Under the pieces are notes generated by a model, which was not told where the DNA came from, did not search any database, and worked only from the letters and a program-made list of their open reading frames with translations. From NCBI RefSeq assembly GCF_039545095.1, contig NZ_BAABRS010000001.1, positions 434,001 to 498,000 of the forward strand: DNA of 64,000 bases, written 5' to 3'. The DNA is from Fodinibius salicampi (GTDB taxonomy: Bacteria; Bacteroidota; Rhodothermia; Balneolales; Balneolaceae). A program made the translations under genes and the position numbers. Position 1 is the stretch's first letter, and each line of letters starts with the position of its first letter. Positions 56,194-64,000 of the stretch are shown here, piece after piece.

Positions 56194-57306
56194 ATGATTA
56201 TAGGTGTACCCAAAGAAATAAAGACTCATGAAAATCGCGTTTCCCTACTACCCGGAGGGGTATTGAAGTTAGCAAAACATGGACACGAAGTCTTAGTCGA
56301 ACAGGGGGCCGGAGAAGGCAGCGGGTTCTTTGACAAACAGTATGAAGACTCGGGTGCTACCATTATGGAAGATATTGATGAGTTATGGGAGCAATCAGAT
56401 ATGATTATGAAGGTCAAGGAACCCATAGAAGTAGAATACCCGAGAATGAGGGAGGGGCAAATTATTTTTACTTACTTCCATTTTGCTGCAAGTGAGGCTC
56501 TGACAGAGGCTGTAGCTAAATCCCGAAGTATTGCTATTGCATATGAAACCGTTGAAGAAGAGGACGGTACGCTGCCGCTCTTGGTTCCAATGAGCGAAGT
56601 GGCCGGACGAATGGCCTCGCAGGAAGGCGCAAAATTTTTGGAAAAACCTGAAGGGGGGAGAGGTATTTTACTCGGAGGTATTCCAGGAGTTAAACCAGCC
56701 AATGTTATGGTGCTCGGCGGCGGAATTGTGGGTGTTAATGCTGCAAAAATTGCCGCCGGAATGGGGGGCAATGTAACCATTATGGACATTAGTATGCCAC
56801 GATTACGTTATTTGGATGATGTTATGTCTAAGAATGTAGATACCATGTTTTCGAATGAAGCTAACATCAGAAGTATGCTTCCGCATGTGGATATGATAAT
56901 TGGAGCGGTACTCAAGCCCGGGGCCAAAGCGCCTCATCTTATTACCAGAGATATGCTATCGGAGATGCAAAAAGGAACGGTATTGGTAGATGTTGCAATA
57001 GACCAAGGAGGATGTTTTGAAACTTCCAAACCTACGACGCACGATAATCCCGTCTACAAGGTAGATGATGTGGTACATTACTGTGTTGCTAATATGCCGG
57101 GTGCTGTTCCCTATACTTCTACACTGGGATTAACAAATGTAACCCTTCCATATGCTGTTTCTCTTGCGAATAAGGGCTGGAAACAGGCTTTGAAGGATGA
57201 AGAAGAGCTTCAAAAGGGACTAAATATTGTGGATGAAAAAATTGTGTACAAGCCGGTTGCAGAAGCATTTGATATGGAATATACTGCAATTGAAGAGGTA
57301 CTGTGA
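56194..57306 (+). CDS. ald: Alanine dehydrogenase
   Basis: 370 residues. MIIGVPKEIKTHENRVSLLP opens the protein, MKVKEP and YFHFAAS carry substrate residues (Lys and His), then the NAD-binding VLGGGIVGVNAAKIAAGMG, and C-terminal NMPGAVPYTSTLGLTNVTLPYA. It interconverts alanine with pyruvate and ammonia using NAD+. The length and motifs separate it from the PNT alpha subunit. Confidence 0.96.
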   Translation: MIIGVPKEIKTHENRVSLLPGGVLKLAKHGHEVLVEQGAGEGSGFFDKQYEDSGATIMEDIDELWEQSDMIMKVKEPIEVEYPRMREGQIIFTYFHFAASEALTEAVAKSRSIAIAYETVEEEDGTLPLLVPMSEVAGRMASQEGAKFLEKPEGGRGILLGGIPGVKPANVMVLGGGIVGVNAAKIAAGMGGNVTIMDISMPRLRYLDDVMSKNVDTMFSNEANIRSMLPHVDMIIGAVLKPGAKAPHLITRDMLSEMQKGTVLVDVAIDQGGCFETSKPTTHDNPVYKVDDVVHYCVANMPGAVPYTSTLGLTNVTLPYAVSLANKGWKQALKDEEELQKGLNIVDEKIVYKPVAEAFDMEYTAIEEVL

Positions 57307-57309
57307 TGA

Positions 57310-57360
57310 GATGAAATAGGGAGCCATAATATTTCATCAAAGAACTTTGGCTCACTTTTT
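57310..57360 (+). terminator. Terminator-like region with two competing stems after ald
   Basis: GAGCCA (57321-57326) pairs with TGGCTC (57348-57353), followed by ACTTTTT. A second stem, GATGAAAT (57310-57317) with ATTTCATC (57331-57338), interleaves with it, so the two pairings form either alternatives or a pseudoknot. The terminator reading is favoured by the T-run. Confidence 0.5.
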
Positions 57361-57488
57361 AATCAGTTCTTATTCTTTTAAGAGGGATTCTCTGTAAAAT
57401 GAGGTTAAAATTATGGGGATAAAATAAATTGTTAACTGAGCGGTTATAATATATTGATAACCATAATGATAGGTTATTTGTAATCCGG

Positions 57489-57515
57489 TTGACAACTTGT
57501 TGATAAGTATTTTTG
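57489..57515 (+). promoter_or_regulatory. Candidate parA promoter
   Basis: TTG at 57489-57491 (within TTGACA) and TATTTTTG (TAnnTTTG match) at 57508-57515, spacer 16 bases, ending 68 bases before parA. Short inverted repeats GATAACC (57456-57462) and AGGTTAT (57471-57477) lie just upstream and might be an operator. Confidence 0.35.
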
Positions 57516-57583
57516 TTTACCATAAGACATCCCATTATATTTTCGAGACATTAGAGTAATAATCGTTGTAACAGACATTTCAT

Positions 57584-58384
57584 ATGGGTAAAGTAATTTC
57601 CATTGCCAATCAGAAAGGAGGGGTTGGTAAAACTACTACAGCTATTAACCTTGCTGCCAGCCTTGCAGCGATTGAGCATACTACTTTAATCATAGATATT
57701 GATCCCCAGAGCAATACGACTAGCGGATTGGGAATTGAGTCGAAAACAGTAAATAATTCTGTTTATGAAATTATGGTTGGAGGGGTGGAAGCAGAGGATG
57801 CAATTCGTGAAACAGAACTTCCTTTTTTAGAGATTATACCTTCCCATATTAATTTGGTAGGGGCTGAAATAGAAATGATAGATCGTGAGCGCCGCGAACG
57901 CATCCTGGAAAAAGCGATTAGTGGTTTAGAAGAAAAATATGATTTTATAATTATTGATTGTCCTCCTTCATTGGGGTTGCTTACTATTAATGCTCTGACA
58001 GTTTCAGATTCTGTTATAATTCCGGTCCAGTGCGAATATTTCGCCCTAGAAGGATTAGGTCAGTTATTAAACACTATTAAGATCGTACGTCAGCATTTGA
58101 ATACTGAGCTGGAGATAGAAGGGGTCTTGCTGACGATGTTCGATACGCGCACCCGTTTGTCCGATCAGGTGGCCGATGAAGTAAGGAAATATTTCGAAGA
58201 TAAAGTTTTTGAGGCGGTAATTGCACGAAATGTGCGGCTGGCAGAAGCGCCAAGCTTCGGCAAACCGGCTTTGTTATATGATTCAACCAGTCGTGGTGCA
58301 AAGAACTACCTTGCATTGGCACGTGAGATCATCCATCGGAATAAGAATTTATTTAAAAATAGTCCTGTTTTTGCAAACAGTTAG
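57584..58384 (+). CDS. parA: Chromosome-partitioning ATPase
   Basis: 266 residues. Deviant Walker [15 protein letters not shown] near residue 12, Walker A-prime [10 protein letters not shown], and Walker [13 protein letters not shown] identify a ParA/Soj ATPase. It moves ParB-parS complexes on the nucleoid. The absence of an N-terminal DNA-binding helix points to the chromosomal (Soj) type. parB follows after 12 bases. Confidence 0.97.
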   Translation: MGKVISIANQKGGVGKTTTAINLAASLAAIEHTTLIIDIDPQSNTTSGLGIESKTVNNSVYEIMVGGVEAEDAIRETELPFLEIIPSHINLVGAEIEMIDRERRERILEKAISGLEEKYDFIIIDCPPSLGLLTINALTVSDSVIIPVQCEYFALEGLGQLLNTIKIVRQHLNTELEIEGVLLTMFDTRTRLSDQVADEVRKYFEDKVFEAVIARNVRLAEAPSFGKPALLYDSTSRGAKNYLALAREIIHRNKNLFKNSPVFANS

Positions 58385-58396
58385 GAAGGAGTAATT

Positions 58397-59326
58397 ATGG
58401 CATCTAAAAAAGTTTTAGGGCGGGGTCTTGGTGCTTTCTTTCCAGAGTATGATGAAGACAAAGACCAAAAGGGAGAAAAGAATCAGGAGGGTGCGCCGGA
58501 TAAATCTGCGTACGCTACACCAGAGCAACGTGTAAATGTAGTTTTGGAAGTTCCTGTTGATAATATTCGTCCAAACCCTCATCAACCTCGTAAGGAATTT
58601 AATGAAGAACGTCTTCGGGAATTAGCCCAGTCTATTGAAGAACATGGGTTAATACAGCCTATAACAGTACGCTATATCGGTGAAAAGAGGTTTGAGCTGA
58701 TTAGTGGTGAACGGCGGCTTCGCGCTTCAAAGCTAGCCGGAATTGATAAGCTGCCTGCATATATTCGGGAAGTGAGCGATGATGATGTTATTTCGTACGC
58801 TCTTATTGAAAATATTCAGCGGGAAGACCTGAATCCTATTGAAGTAGCTATGGGATATCAGCGTTTAATTGAAGAAGCGGAATTCACTCAGGCAGAAGTT
58901 GCTGAACAAGTGGGTAAAAACCGATCTACTGTTGCTAATATGCTTCGACTGCTTAATTTACCGCCTTTTATACAAGCGGCTTTACGTGATGAAAGTCTCT
59001 CAATGGGACATGCACGAGCATTGCTTGCGGTTGAGGATCCCGAAGATCAGAAAGCTATTTTTAAAAGAATTATTGATAAAGGATATTCGGTCAGAAAAAC
59101 GGAGAAAGCAGTTAAGGCATTATCAAAGGACAAAGAGAAGTCAACTTCTCAAAGCTCTGATGACCAACAGAGTGCTTTTTTAAAAGAAATATCAAATAGG
59201 CTTCGGAGCAAATTAAGTACCAAGGTCAATATTAAGTCCAAAAAGAATGGTGGTGAAATACGTATTGAATACTATTCGGATGAGGAGCTTGATCGGCTGC
59301 TGGAGTTGTTTGAGAAGCTTTCTTAG
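58397..59326 (+). CDS. parB: Chromosome-partitioning protein ParB (Spo0J-like CTPase)
   Basis: 309 residues. ParB N-terminal CTP-binding domain: IRPNPHQPRKEF, ELAQSIEEHGLIQPITVR and the GERRLRASKLAG box; HTH region AEVAEQVGKNRSTVANMLRLL; C-terminal dimerisation domain after a charged linker. AGGAAGGAG precedes the ATG by six bases, one of the clearer ribosome sites in the window. parS sites were not recognised nearby. Confidence 0.97.
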   Translation: MASKKVLGRGLGAFFPEYDEDKDQKGEKNQEGAPDKSAYATPEQRVNVVLEVPVDNIRPNPHQPRKEFNEERLRELAQSIEEHGLIQPITVRYIGEKRFELISGERRLRASKLAGIDKLPAYIREVSDDDVISYALIENIQREDLNPIEVAMGYQRLIEEAEFTQAEVAEQVGKNRSTVANMLRLLNLPPFIQAALRDESLSMGHARALLAVEDPEDQKAIFKRIIDKGYSVRKTEKAVKALSKDKEKSTSQSSDDQQSAFLKEISNRLRSKLSTKVNIKSKKNGGEIRIEYYSDEELDRLLELFEKLS

Positions 59327-59945
59327 CCTGCTTGTTCTTCTCTTGGGGTTTGTGCTGCACGCATCAGCCCAGCAAACGGACAATTATTCTTCTCTTTCGA
59401 TAGATCGATTAGAGAAAAGCCGCCATTTGCACATTGATGGTCGCATTCAGGAGCAAAATTCGGCTAATGATACGTTACCATCTCCTAAGAGTGTCATGTA
59501 CAAATCAATGATCATTCCGGGATGGGGACAGATAACAAATAAACAAATTTGGAAAGTACCTATTGTTTATGGTCTGTTAGGGGGGCTGGCCTGGTATAGC
59601 AGTGATCTTACAAAGCGTTATCATGATTATAGAGCAGCTTATTATAATTTGCATCCACAAACAGACGAAGATCAGCGATTTGGACCAACACCTGATTATA
59701 TTCCGGAAACCGCTAATTTGGAGCAGTTAAAAACCATCAGAAATACCTATCGTAACAGGCGCGATATGGTATATATCGGCATCGCCCTTGCCTATGGTTT
59801 AAATATTGTGGATGCATATGTATTTGCACATATGCGCTCCTTTGATGTATCTGATGATTTAAGTATGCGAACGCGTATTCAACCTTCTCTTACTGCTCAG
59901 GCAACACCGGGAGTTACACTTTCGATAGATTTTATAACTAAATAG
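59280..59945 (+). CDS. DUF5683-like membrane protein
   Basis: 221 residues from ATG 59280. The reading frame extends to an ATG at 59247, and a TTG at 59310 is also possible. All give a signal peptide ending at ASAQ; the start overlaps parB by 47 bases with ATG 59280. The segment KSVMYKSMIIPGWGQITNKQIWKVPIVYGLLGGLAWYS and the later YRNRRDMVYIGIALAYGLNIVDAYVFAHM are the DUF5683 signature (a small two-helix domain of Bacteroidota). Function unknown. Probably envelope, co-transcribed with parAB. Confidence 0.8.
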   Translation: MRSLIGCWSCLRSFLSLLVLLLGFVLHASAQQTDNYSSLSIDRLEKSRHLHIDGRIQEQNSANDTLPSPKSVMYKSMIIPGWGQITNKQIWKVPIVYGLLGGLAWYSSDLTKRYHDYRAAYYNLHPQTDEDQRFGPTPDYIPETANLEQLKTIRNTYRNRRDMVYIGIALAYGLNIVDAYVFAHMRSFDVSDDLSMRTRIQPSLTAQATPGVTLSIDFITK

Positions 59946-59956
59946 AGACTGGAAAA

Positions 59957-60658
59957 ATGACCAATAAAAAAGATGAAAAGTTAAGTGTGCCCGAGAATTT
60001 TGAAGACACTCATCACGATGATGTCTGGAGTGTTTTCAAGATTATGGGGGAATTTGTAGAAGGATATGATAAGCTTTTTAAAATTGGCCCCTGTGTTTCT
60101 ATCTTTGGTTCTGCACGAACGTCAGTAGAAGGGAAATACTATGAGATGGCCCAGTATACTGCACAAAAAGTAACAGAGCAGGGTTTCGGAGTTATAACAG
60201 GTGGTGGACCCGGAATTATGGAGGCCGCCAATAAAGGAGCACAAGAAGGAGAAGGGAAATCTGTTGGTCTGGGGATTACTTTGCCCCATGAGCAGGGGTT
60301 GAATGCATTTGTGGATAATGATTATGTCATTAACTTTCACTATTTCTTTGCTCGAAAGGTTATGTTTGTTAAATATGCACAGGGATTTATTGTATTTCCG
60401 GGTGGGTTTGGAACACTCGATGAGTTTTTTGAAGCATTAACCCTTATCCAAACAAAGAAGGTTACCGCGTTCCCCGTCGTTTTAATAGGAACAGAATATT
60501 GGAAGGGATTGGTTGACTGGATTGAAAATACTATGATAGAAAATGGTACCATTTCAAAAGGAGATTTAGACCTCTTTCATCTTACCGACGATCCGGATGA
60601 AGCAGTCAATATTATTTGTGAATTTTATAAGGAACATACGTTACAACCCAATTTTTAG
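59957..60658 (+). CDS. LOG-family (TIGR00730) nucleotide phosphoribohydrolase-like protein
   Basis: 233 residues. Rossmann fold with the LOG motifs GGGPGIMEAANKGA and PGGFGTLDEFFE. The family hydrolyses N-glycosidic bonds of nucleoside 5'-monophosphates (cytokinin activation in plants, nucleotide salvage or PpnN-like stress roles in bacteria). It is 12 bases after the DUF5683 gene, in one run with parAB. Confidence 0.92.
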   Translation: MTNKKDEKLSVPENFEDTHHDDVWSVFKIMGEFVEGYDKLFKIGPCVSIFGSARTSVEGKYYEMAQYTAQKVTEQGFGVITGGGPGIMEAANKGAQEGEGKSVGLGITLPHEQGLNAFVDNDYVINFHYFFARKVMFVKYAQGFIVFPGGFGTLDEFFEALTLIQTKKVTAFPVVLIGTEYWKGLVDWIENTMIENGTISKGDLDLFHLTDDPDEAVNIICEFYKEHTLQPNF

Positions 60659-60872
60659 GGGATAAAGAGGTTGACTTATTGAAATGAAACTTTTTCTTTT
60701 TATGAGGCTTTAAAATAATAAGTAGTAGAAATGTCCGTTTTAATAATGGAAAAGAGAATATTGTTTAATATCAAAAGAAATTTATAATAAAAGCGTACAG
60801 TAATGAGTTTTACTTTTAAATAAATAGTTTAATTCATTACATTGATCGCGTTTAATACTCAACCAAAACAGG

Positions 60873-61892
60873 ATGACCATGAAGTTGCTTAAAAATAGCG
60901 TTACAACACTGTTACTGGGTCTGTTTATCATTGGCTTAGTTTCAAATGTTAATGCACAAGATAAACGAAAGGCCGTTGAAACTTATAATCAAGCCTTGGA
61001 ACTCATGAAAGCGAGTGAGTATCAACAGGCTATAACCCAGTTTAATAATGCTCTTTCGCAGGCAGAGGCACTTGGGGAAGAAGGGCAAGACATTATAGAA
61101 CGGGTGCATAACCAATTGCCGGCTGCTAATTTTGAATTAGCTAAAAATGCATACCGTAATTTCCAGAATGATAAAACAATTAGTAACCTGGACCGGGCTA
61201 TTGAAGCTTTCCGCCAGGCTGCTGAAGTAAGCGAGGAGTATGGGAATGAACAGATAGCGGAAAAAGCGCCAAATATTATTACCCAACTAATGTACAACAA
61301 GGCATTGGTGCAATATCAACAGAAGGAGTTTGAAACGGCAATGGCAACGCTCGATGAAGTAATAGAGCGTAATGCCAATTATGCCAAAGCTTATTACCAG
61401 AAAGGTATTGTAGCAAAAAATATGGATGGACGCAGCTTGGACGAGGCCCTTGGTTTCTTTGATAAAGCCGCTGAAGTAGGTAATGAAGTCGGAGATAATC
61501 AGATCGTAACTCGTGCTCAAAATGCAGCTGCGGAAGAGCTCGTTTATCAGGGATCTCAGGCTGTACAGAATAGCAATTATAATCAGGCTCTAGAATATTT
61601 AAACAGAGCTTTGGATTATAATTCTGAATCAGCAACCGCTTATTTTCGCTTGGCCGAGGCATATAATGGACAGCAAAATTGGCAGCAGGCTGCTGAAGCC
61701 GCTCAAAAAGGACTTGATCTCAGCAATGGTGGACGTACCGACAATGCTAAGTTCTATTTTACTTTGGGTACTGCCTACCAGGGAATGGGACAAAAGAACG
61801 AAGCCTGCGGCGCCTTCGAAAATGCATCATACGGCTCGTTTAAATCCTCCGCAGAACACAAAATGGAATATGAGCTTAAGTGTGATAGTTAA
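60873..61892 (+). CDS. Secreted tetratricopeptide-repeat protein
   Basis: 339 residues. Signal peptide ends at VNAQDK. TPR motifs are clear at the start (AVETYNQALELMKASEYQQAITQFNNAL), in the middle (FETAMATLDEVIERNANYAKAYYQKGIVAKNM) and near the end (ATAYFRLAEAYNGQQNWQQAAEAAQKGL). A periplasmic scaffold is expected; no partner is indicated by the neighbours. The second ATG two codons downstream is an alternative start. Confidence 0.85.
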   Translation: MTMKLLKNSVTTLLLGLFIIGLVSNVNAQDKRKAVETYNQALELMKASEYQQAITQFNNALSQAEALGEEGQDIIERVHNQLPAANFELAKNAYRNFQNDKTISNLDRAIEAFRQAAEVSEEYGNEQIAEKAPNIITQLMYNKALVQYQQKEFETAMATLDEVIERNANYAKAYYQKGIVAKNMDGRSLDEALGFFDKAAEVGNEVGDNQIVTRAQNAAAEELVYQGSQAVQNSNYNQALEYLNRALDYNSESATAYFRLAEAYNGQQNWQQAAEAAQKGLDLSNGGRTDNAKFYFTLGTAYQGMGQKNEACGAFENASYGSFKSSAEHKMEYELKCDS

Positions 61893-61921
61893 TTAAGTAC
61901 CTCTAATTACTTTTATCTTAT

Positions 61922-61958
61922 AAAAAGGCTTCTGATTCTATTCAGAGGCCTTTTTTTA
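61922..61958 (+). terminator. Intrinsic terminator after the TPR gene
   Basis: AAAAAGGCTTCTGA pairs with TCAGAGGCCTTTTT (one mismatch, short loop at 61936-61940), followed by more T's. Confidence 0.8.
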
Positions 61959-62066
61959 TAGATGCTATTCTGTATTTGCATTTTTCTTTTATGTAAGCAG
62001 AGCTTTGGCTATTTTCTTTACTAAATTTTTGTCATAAACTAATAAATACTACCGGGATTTTAACTG

Positions 62067-64000
62067 ATGAGTCAAACTACTACCAGTTCTTTGGATGAAC
62101 TTTGCGTCAATACAATAAGAACCCTTTCAATGGATGCCGTACAGGCGGCTGAGTCTGGCCATCCGGGTATGCCTATGGGAATGGCCGACGCTGCTTATGT
62201 GCTATGGACAAAATTTCTAAAACATGATCCGGCCCACCCCGATTGGTATAATCGCGACCGTTTTGTTCTTTCAGCGGGTCATGGGTCAATGCTGCTTTAT
62301 AGCCTGCTTCATCTTACCGGATATGATGTGCCCTTGGAAGAGTTAAAAAACTTTCGCCAGTGGGGAAGCATAACCCCTGGTCATCCAGAAGTACATCTTA
62401 CTCCAGGTGTTGAAACAACTACTGGTCCGCTGGGACAAGGATTTGGTACGGGAGTAGGTATGGCCATGGCTGAAGCTCATTTAGCAGCGAAGTTTAATAA
62501 AGAGGGATATGACATAACTAATCATTTCACCTATGGTATTGTTAGTGATGGTGACTTGATGGAAGGTGTATCGCAAGAAGCAGCTTCCATGGCCGGGCAC
62601 ATGAAGTTGGGCAAACTGATCTACCTTTATGATGATAATGAGATCTCTATCGATGGGAGTACGGATTTGGCTTTTACCGAAGATGTTGAAAAACGCTTTA
62701 AAGCAAACAAGTGGCATACTATCAAGATTGATGGCCATGATCATGCTGCTGTAGAAGAAGCCATAAAGGAAGCTCAATCGGTTACTGATAAGCCCTCCTT
62801 AATTTGTTGCAGAACTCATATTGGATTTGGTAGTCCGAATAAGCAAGATAAGTCAGCCGCACACGGAGCACCGCTTGGTGAGGAGGAAATAGTAAAGACC
62901 AAGGAAAATTTGGGATGGGAGAACAAGGAAAAATTCCATGTACCTGAAGATGCATTGAATCATTTTCGGAAGGCAAAAGAGCAGGGAGCCAAAGCATATA
63001 AGGAGTGGACGGATAGCTTTGCAGAATTTGAAAAAGTGCATAGCGAAGAAGCTAAAGCCTTTAAATTAGCTGTTGAACGTCAACTGCCTGATGATTTTGA
63101 AAGTTTTTTACCTGTTTTTGAACCGGACGAGAAGGGAGTGGCTACGCGTAAAGCCTCGGGTACTGTGATTCAATCTTTGGCCGCCAATATTCCACAGCTC
63201 ATCGGAGGTTCAGCAGATCTGACAGGAAGTACCAAAACCTGGATGGATGATTTTGGTATTTTTGATTCTTCAAATTACGGAGGCAAAAATATTCACTTTG
63301 GTGTTCGTGAACATGCAATGGGAGCCGCTGTAAATGGAATGGCGCTTCATAAAGGGGTTATACCTTTTGGCGCCACATTCTTAATTTTCTCTGATTATTG
63401 CCGACCTGCTCTACGAATAGCCGCCCTGTCTCATATTCCTTCCATAGTTGTTTTTACCCATGACAGTATTGGGCTCGGCGAAGATGGCCCTACCCATCAG
63501 CCTATTGAGCATTTGGCGTCTTTGCGTGCTATGCCTAATGCACTGATACTACGTCCCGCTGATGCTAATGAAGTAGCCTGGGCCTGGAAGGCTGCACTGG
63601 AGCATACCGATGGTCCTTCCTTGCTGGCATTAACCAGACAAAGTCTGCCGATATTTGAACGTACGGATGCTAATTCCGCCCAAAATACTACTAAGGGAGC
63701 GTACATCCTGGCTGATTCCGAAAAAGATCAGCCGGATGTGATCCTGATGGGCAGTGGCTCTGAAGTTCAAATTGCGATGGAAGCCAAATCCCTGCTTAAT
63801 GAAGAAGGCATTGACGCACGGGTAGTAAGTATGCCATCCTGGGAGCTTTTCCGTAAGCAGGAAGATGCTTATAAACAAAAAGTGCTGCCGAAGGAGGTAA
63901 CCGCCCGTGTTTCTGTAGAAGCAGCTGCTACTTTTGGCTGGCAGGAATGGGTTGGACATGAAGGTACTGCCCTCGGCATTAATCATTTTGGAGCTTCTGC
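62067..64000 (+). CDS. tkt: Transketolase (3' end outside window)
   Basis: 644 residues visible from ATG 62067; the frame is open to the window end, so only a few dozen residues are missing. It transfers two-carbon units in the pentose phosphate pathway. Thiamine-diphosphate region: [17 protein letters not shown], then [24 protein letters not shown]-type [15 protein letters not shown], and in the pyrimidine domain [53 protein letters not shown]. Conserved Glu and His residues are present. The preceding 174 bases contain the TPR gene terminator. Confidence 0.97.
   Translation, partial: MSQTTTSSLDELCVNTIRTLSMDAVQAAESGHPGMPMGMADAAYVLWTKFLKHDPAHPDWYNRDRFVLSAGHGSMLLYSLLHLTGYDVPLEELKNFRQWGSITPGHPEVHLTPGVETTTGPLGQGFGTGVGMAMAEAHLAAKFNKEGYDITNHFTYGIVSDGDLMEGVSQEAASMAGHMKLGKLIYLYDDNEISIDGSTDLAFTEDVEKRFKANKWHTIKIDGHDHAAVEEAIKEAQSVTDKPSLICCRTHIGFGSPNKQDKSAAHGAPLGEEEIVKTKENLGWENKEKFHVPEDALNHFRKAKEQGAKAYKEWTDSFAEFEKVHSEEAKAFKLAVERQLPDDFESFLPVFEPDEKGVATRKASGTVIQSLAANIPQLIGGSADLTGSTKTWMDDFGIFDSSNYGGKNIHFGVREHAMGAAVNGMALHKGVIPFGATFLIFSDYCRPALRIAALSHIPSIVVFTHDSIGLGEDGPTHQPIEHLASLRAMPNALILRPADANEVAWAWKAALEHTDGPSLLALTRQSLPIFERTDANSAQNTTKGAYILADSEKDQPDVILMGSGSEVQIAMEAKSLLNEEGIDARVVSMPSWELFRKQEDAYKQKVLPKEVTARVSVEAAATFGWQEWVGHEGTALGINHFGAS

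Noticed and set aside
57498-57506. DnaA box near parA (TGTTGATAA)
   Set aside because: One mismatch from the consensus, single copy and within a candidate promoter spacer.
57307-59326. parS sites around parAB
   Set aside because: No TGTTTCACGTGAAACA-like palindrome was noticed, so none is claimed.

Overview
The window looks like a chromosomal segment of a marine or halophilic member of the Balneolota/Bacteroidota side of the FCB group. The signs are a type IX secretion C-terminal sorting domain, an ATP synthase operon (M23 peptidase, bactofilin, atpZ, atpI, atpBEFHAG) that lacks atpD and atpC, a Bat-type von Willebrand cluster, few Shine-Dalgarno sites, several TTG starts, and promoter-like TAnnTTTG elements. 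This assignment is an inference from gene content. No rRNA gene or species-level marker was compared.

Layout. 1-8762 is a vitamin B12 block: the end of an ABC importer ATPase, a cobalamin riboswitch, a BtuB-like TonB receptor, a surface beta-propeller lipoprotein resembling BtuG, a DUF71 ATP-pyrophosphatase of the kind predicted to act in B12 salvage, and the B12-dependent ribonucleotide reductase NrdJ. Three DnaA boxes lie upstream of nrdJ. 8893-9688 holds a small membrane protein and a methyltransferase. 9955-14779 (minus) is the menaquinone operon menF-menD-menH-menB. 15357-18453 carries a CBS/cysteine synthase and a secreted NodB-type deacetylase with a type IX sorting tail. 18462-25760 is the long envelope and ATP synthase run, followed by tRNA-Ser(UGA).

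25982-36816 begins with a TolC plus MlaC/HpnM-like pair and ends with a DUF3047 plus MMPL/HpnN-like pair. Between them sits a surface-glycan island (two glycosyltransferases, a Wzi-like porin, a sulfotransferase and a flippase-like membrane protein). 36830-41291 covers ion transport (TrkH, TrkA, MgtE). 41322-43912 covers nucleotide metabolism (ThyA, FolA, HD phosphohydrolase). 43956-47682 carries a thioesterase, an M42 peptidase, a FAS1 lipoprotein and a Sua5 protein, with mfd following at 47675-51025. 51179-55571 is a Bat-type VWA/BatD/DUF58 cluster split by an oppositely oriented M23 lipoprotein gene. 56194-60658 holds alanine dehydrogenase, ParA, ParB, a DUF5683 protein and a LOG-family protein. 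The window ends with a TPR lipid-envelope or periplasmic protein and a transketolase cut by the window edge.

No CRISPR array, insertion sequence, prophage or defence system was seen. The most interesting signals are the B12 capture-to-use block with DnaA boxes at nrdJ, the split TolC/MlaC and DUF3047/MMPL lipid-transport set flanking a sulfated-glycan island, and the interrupted Bat cluster.
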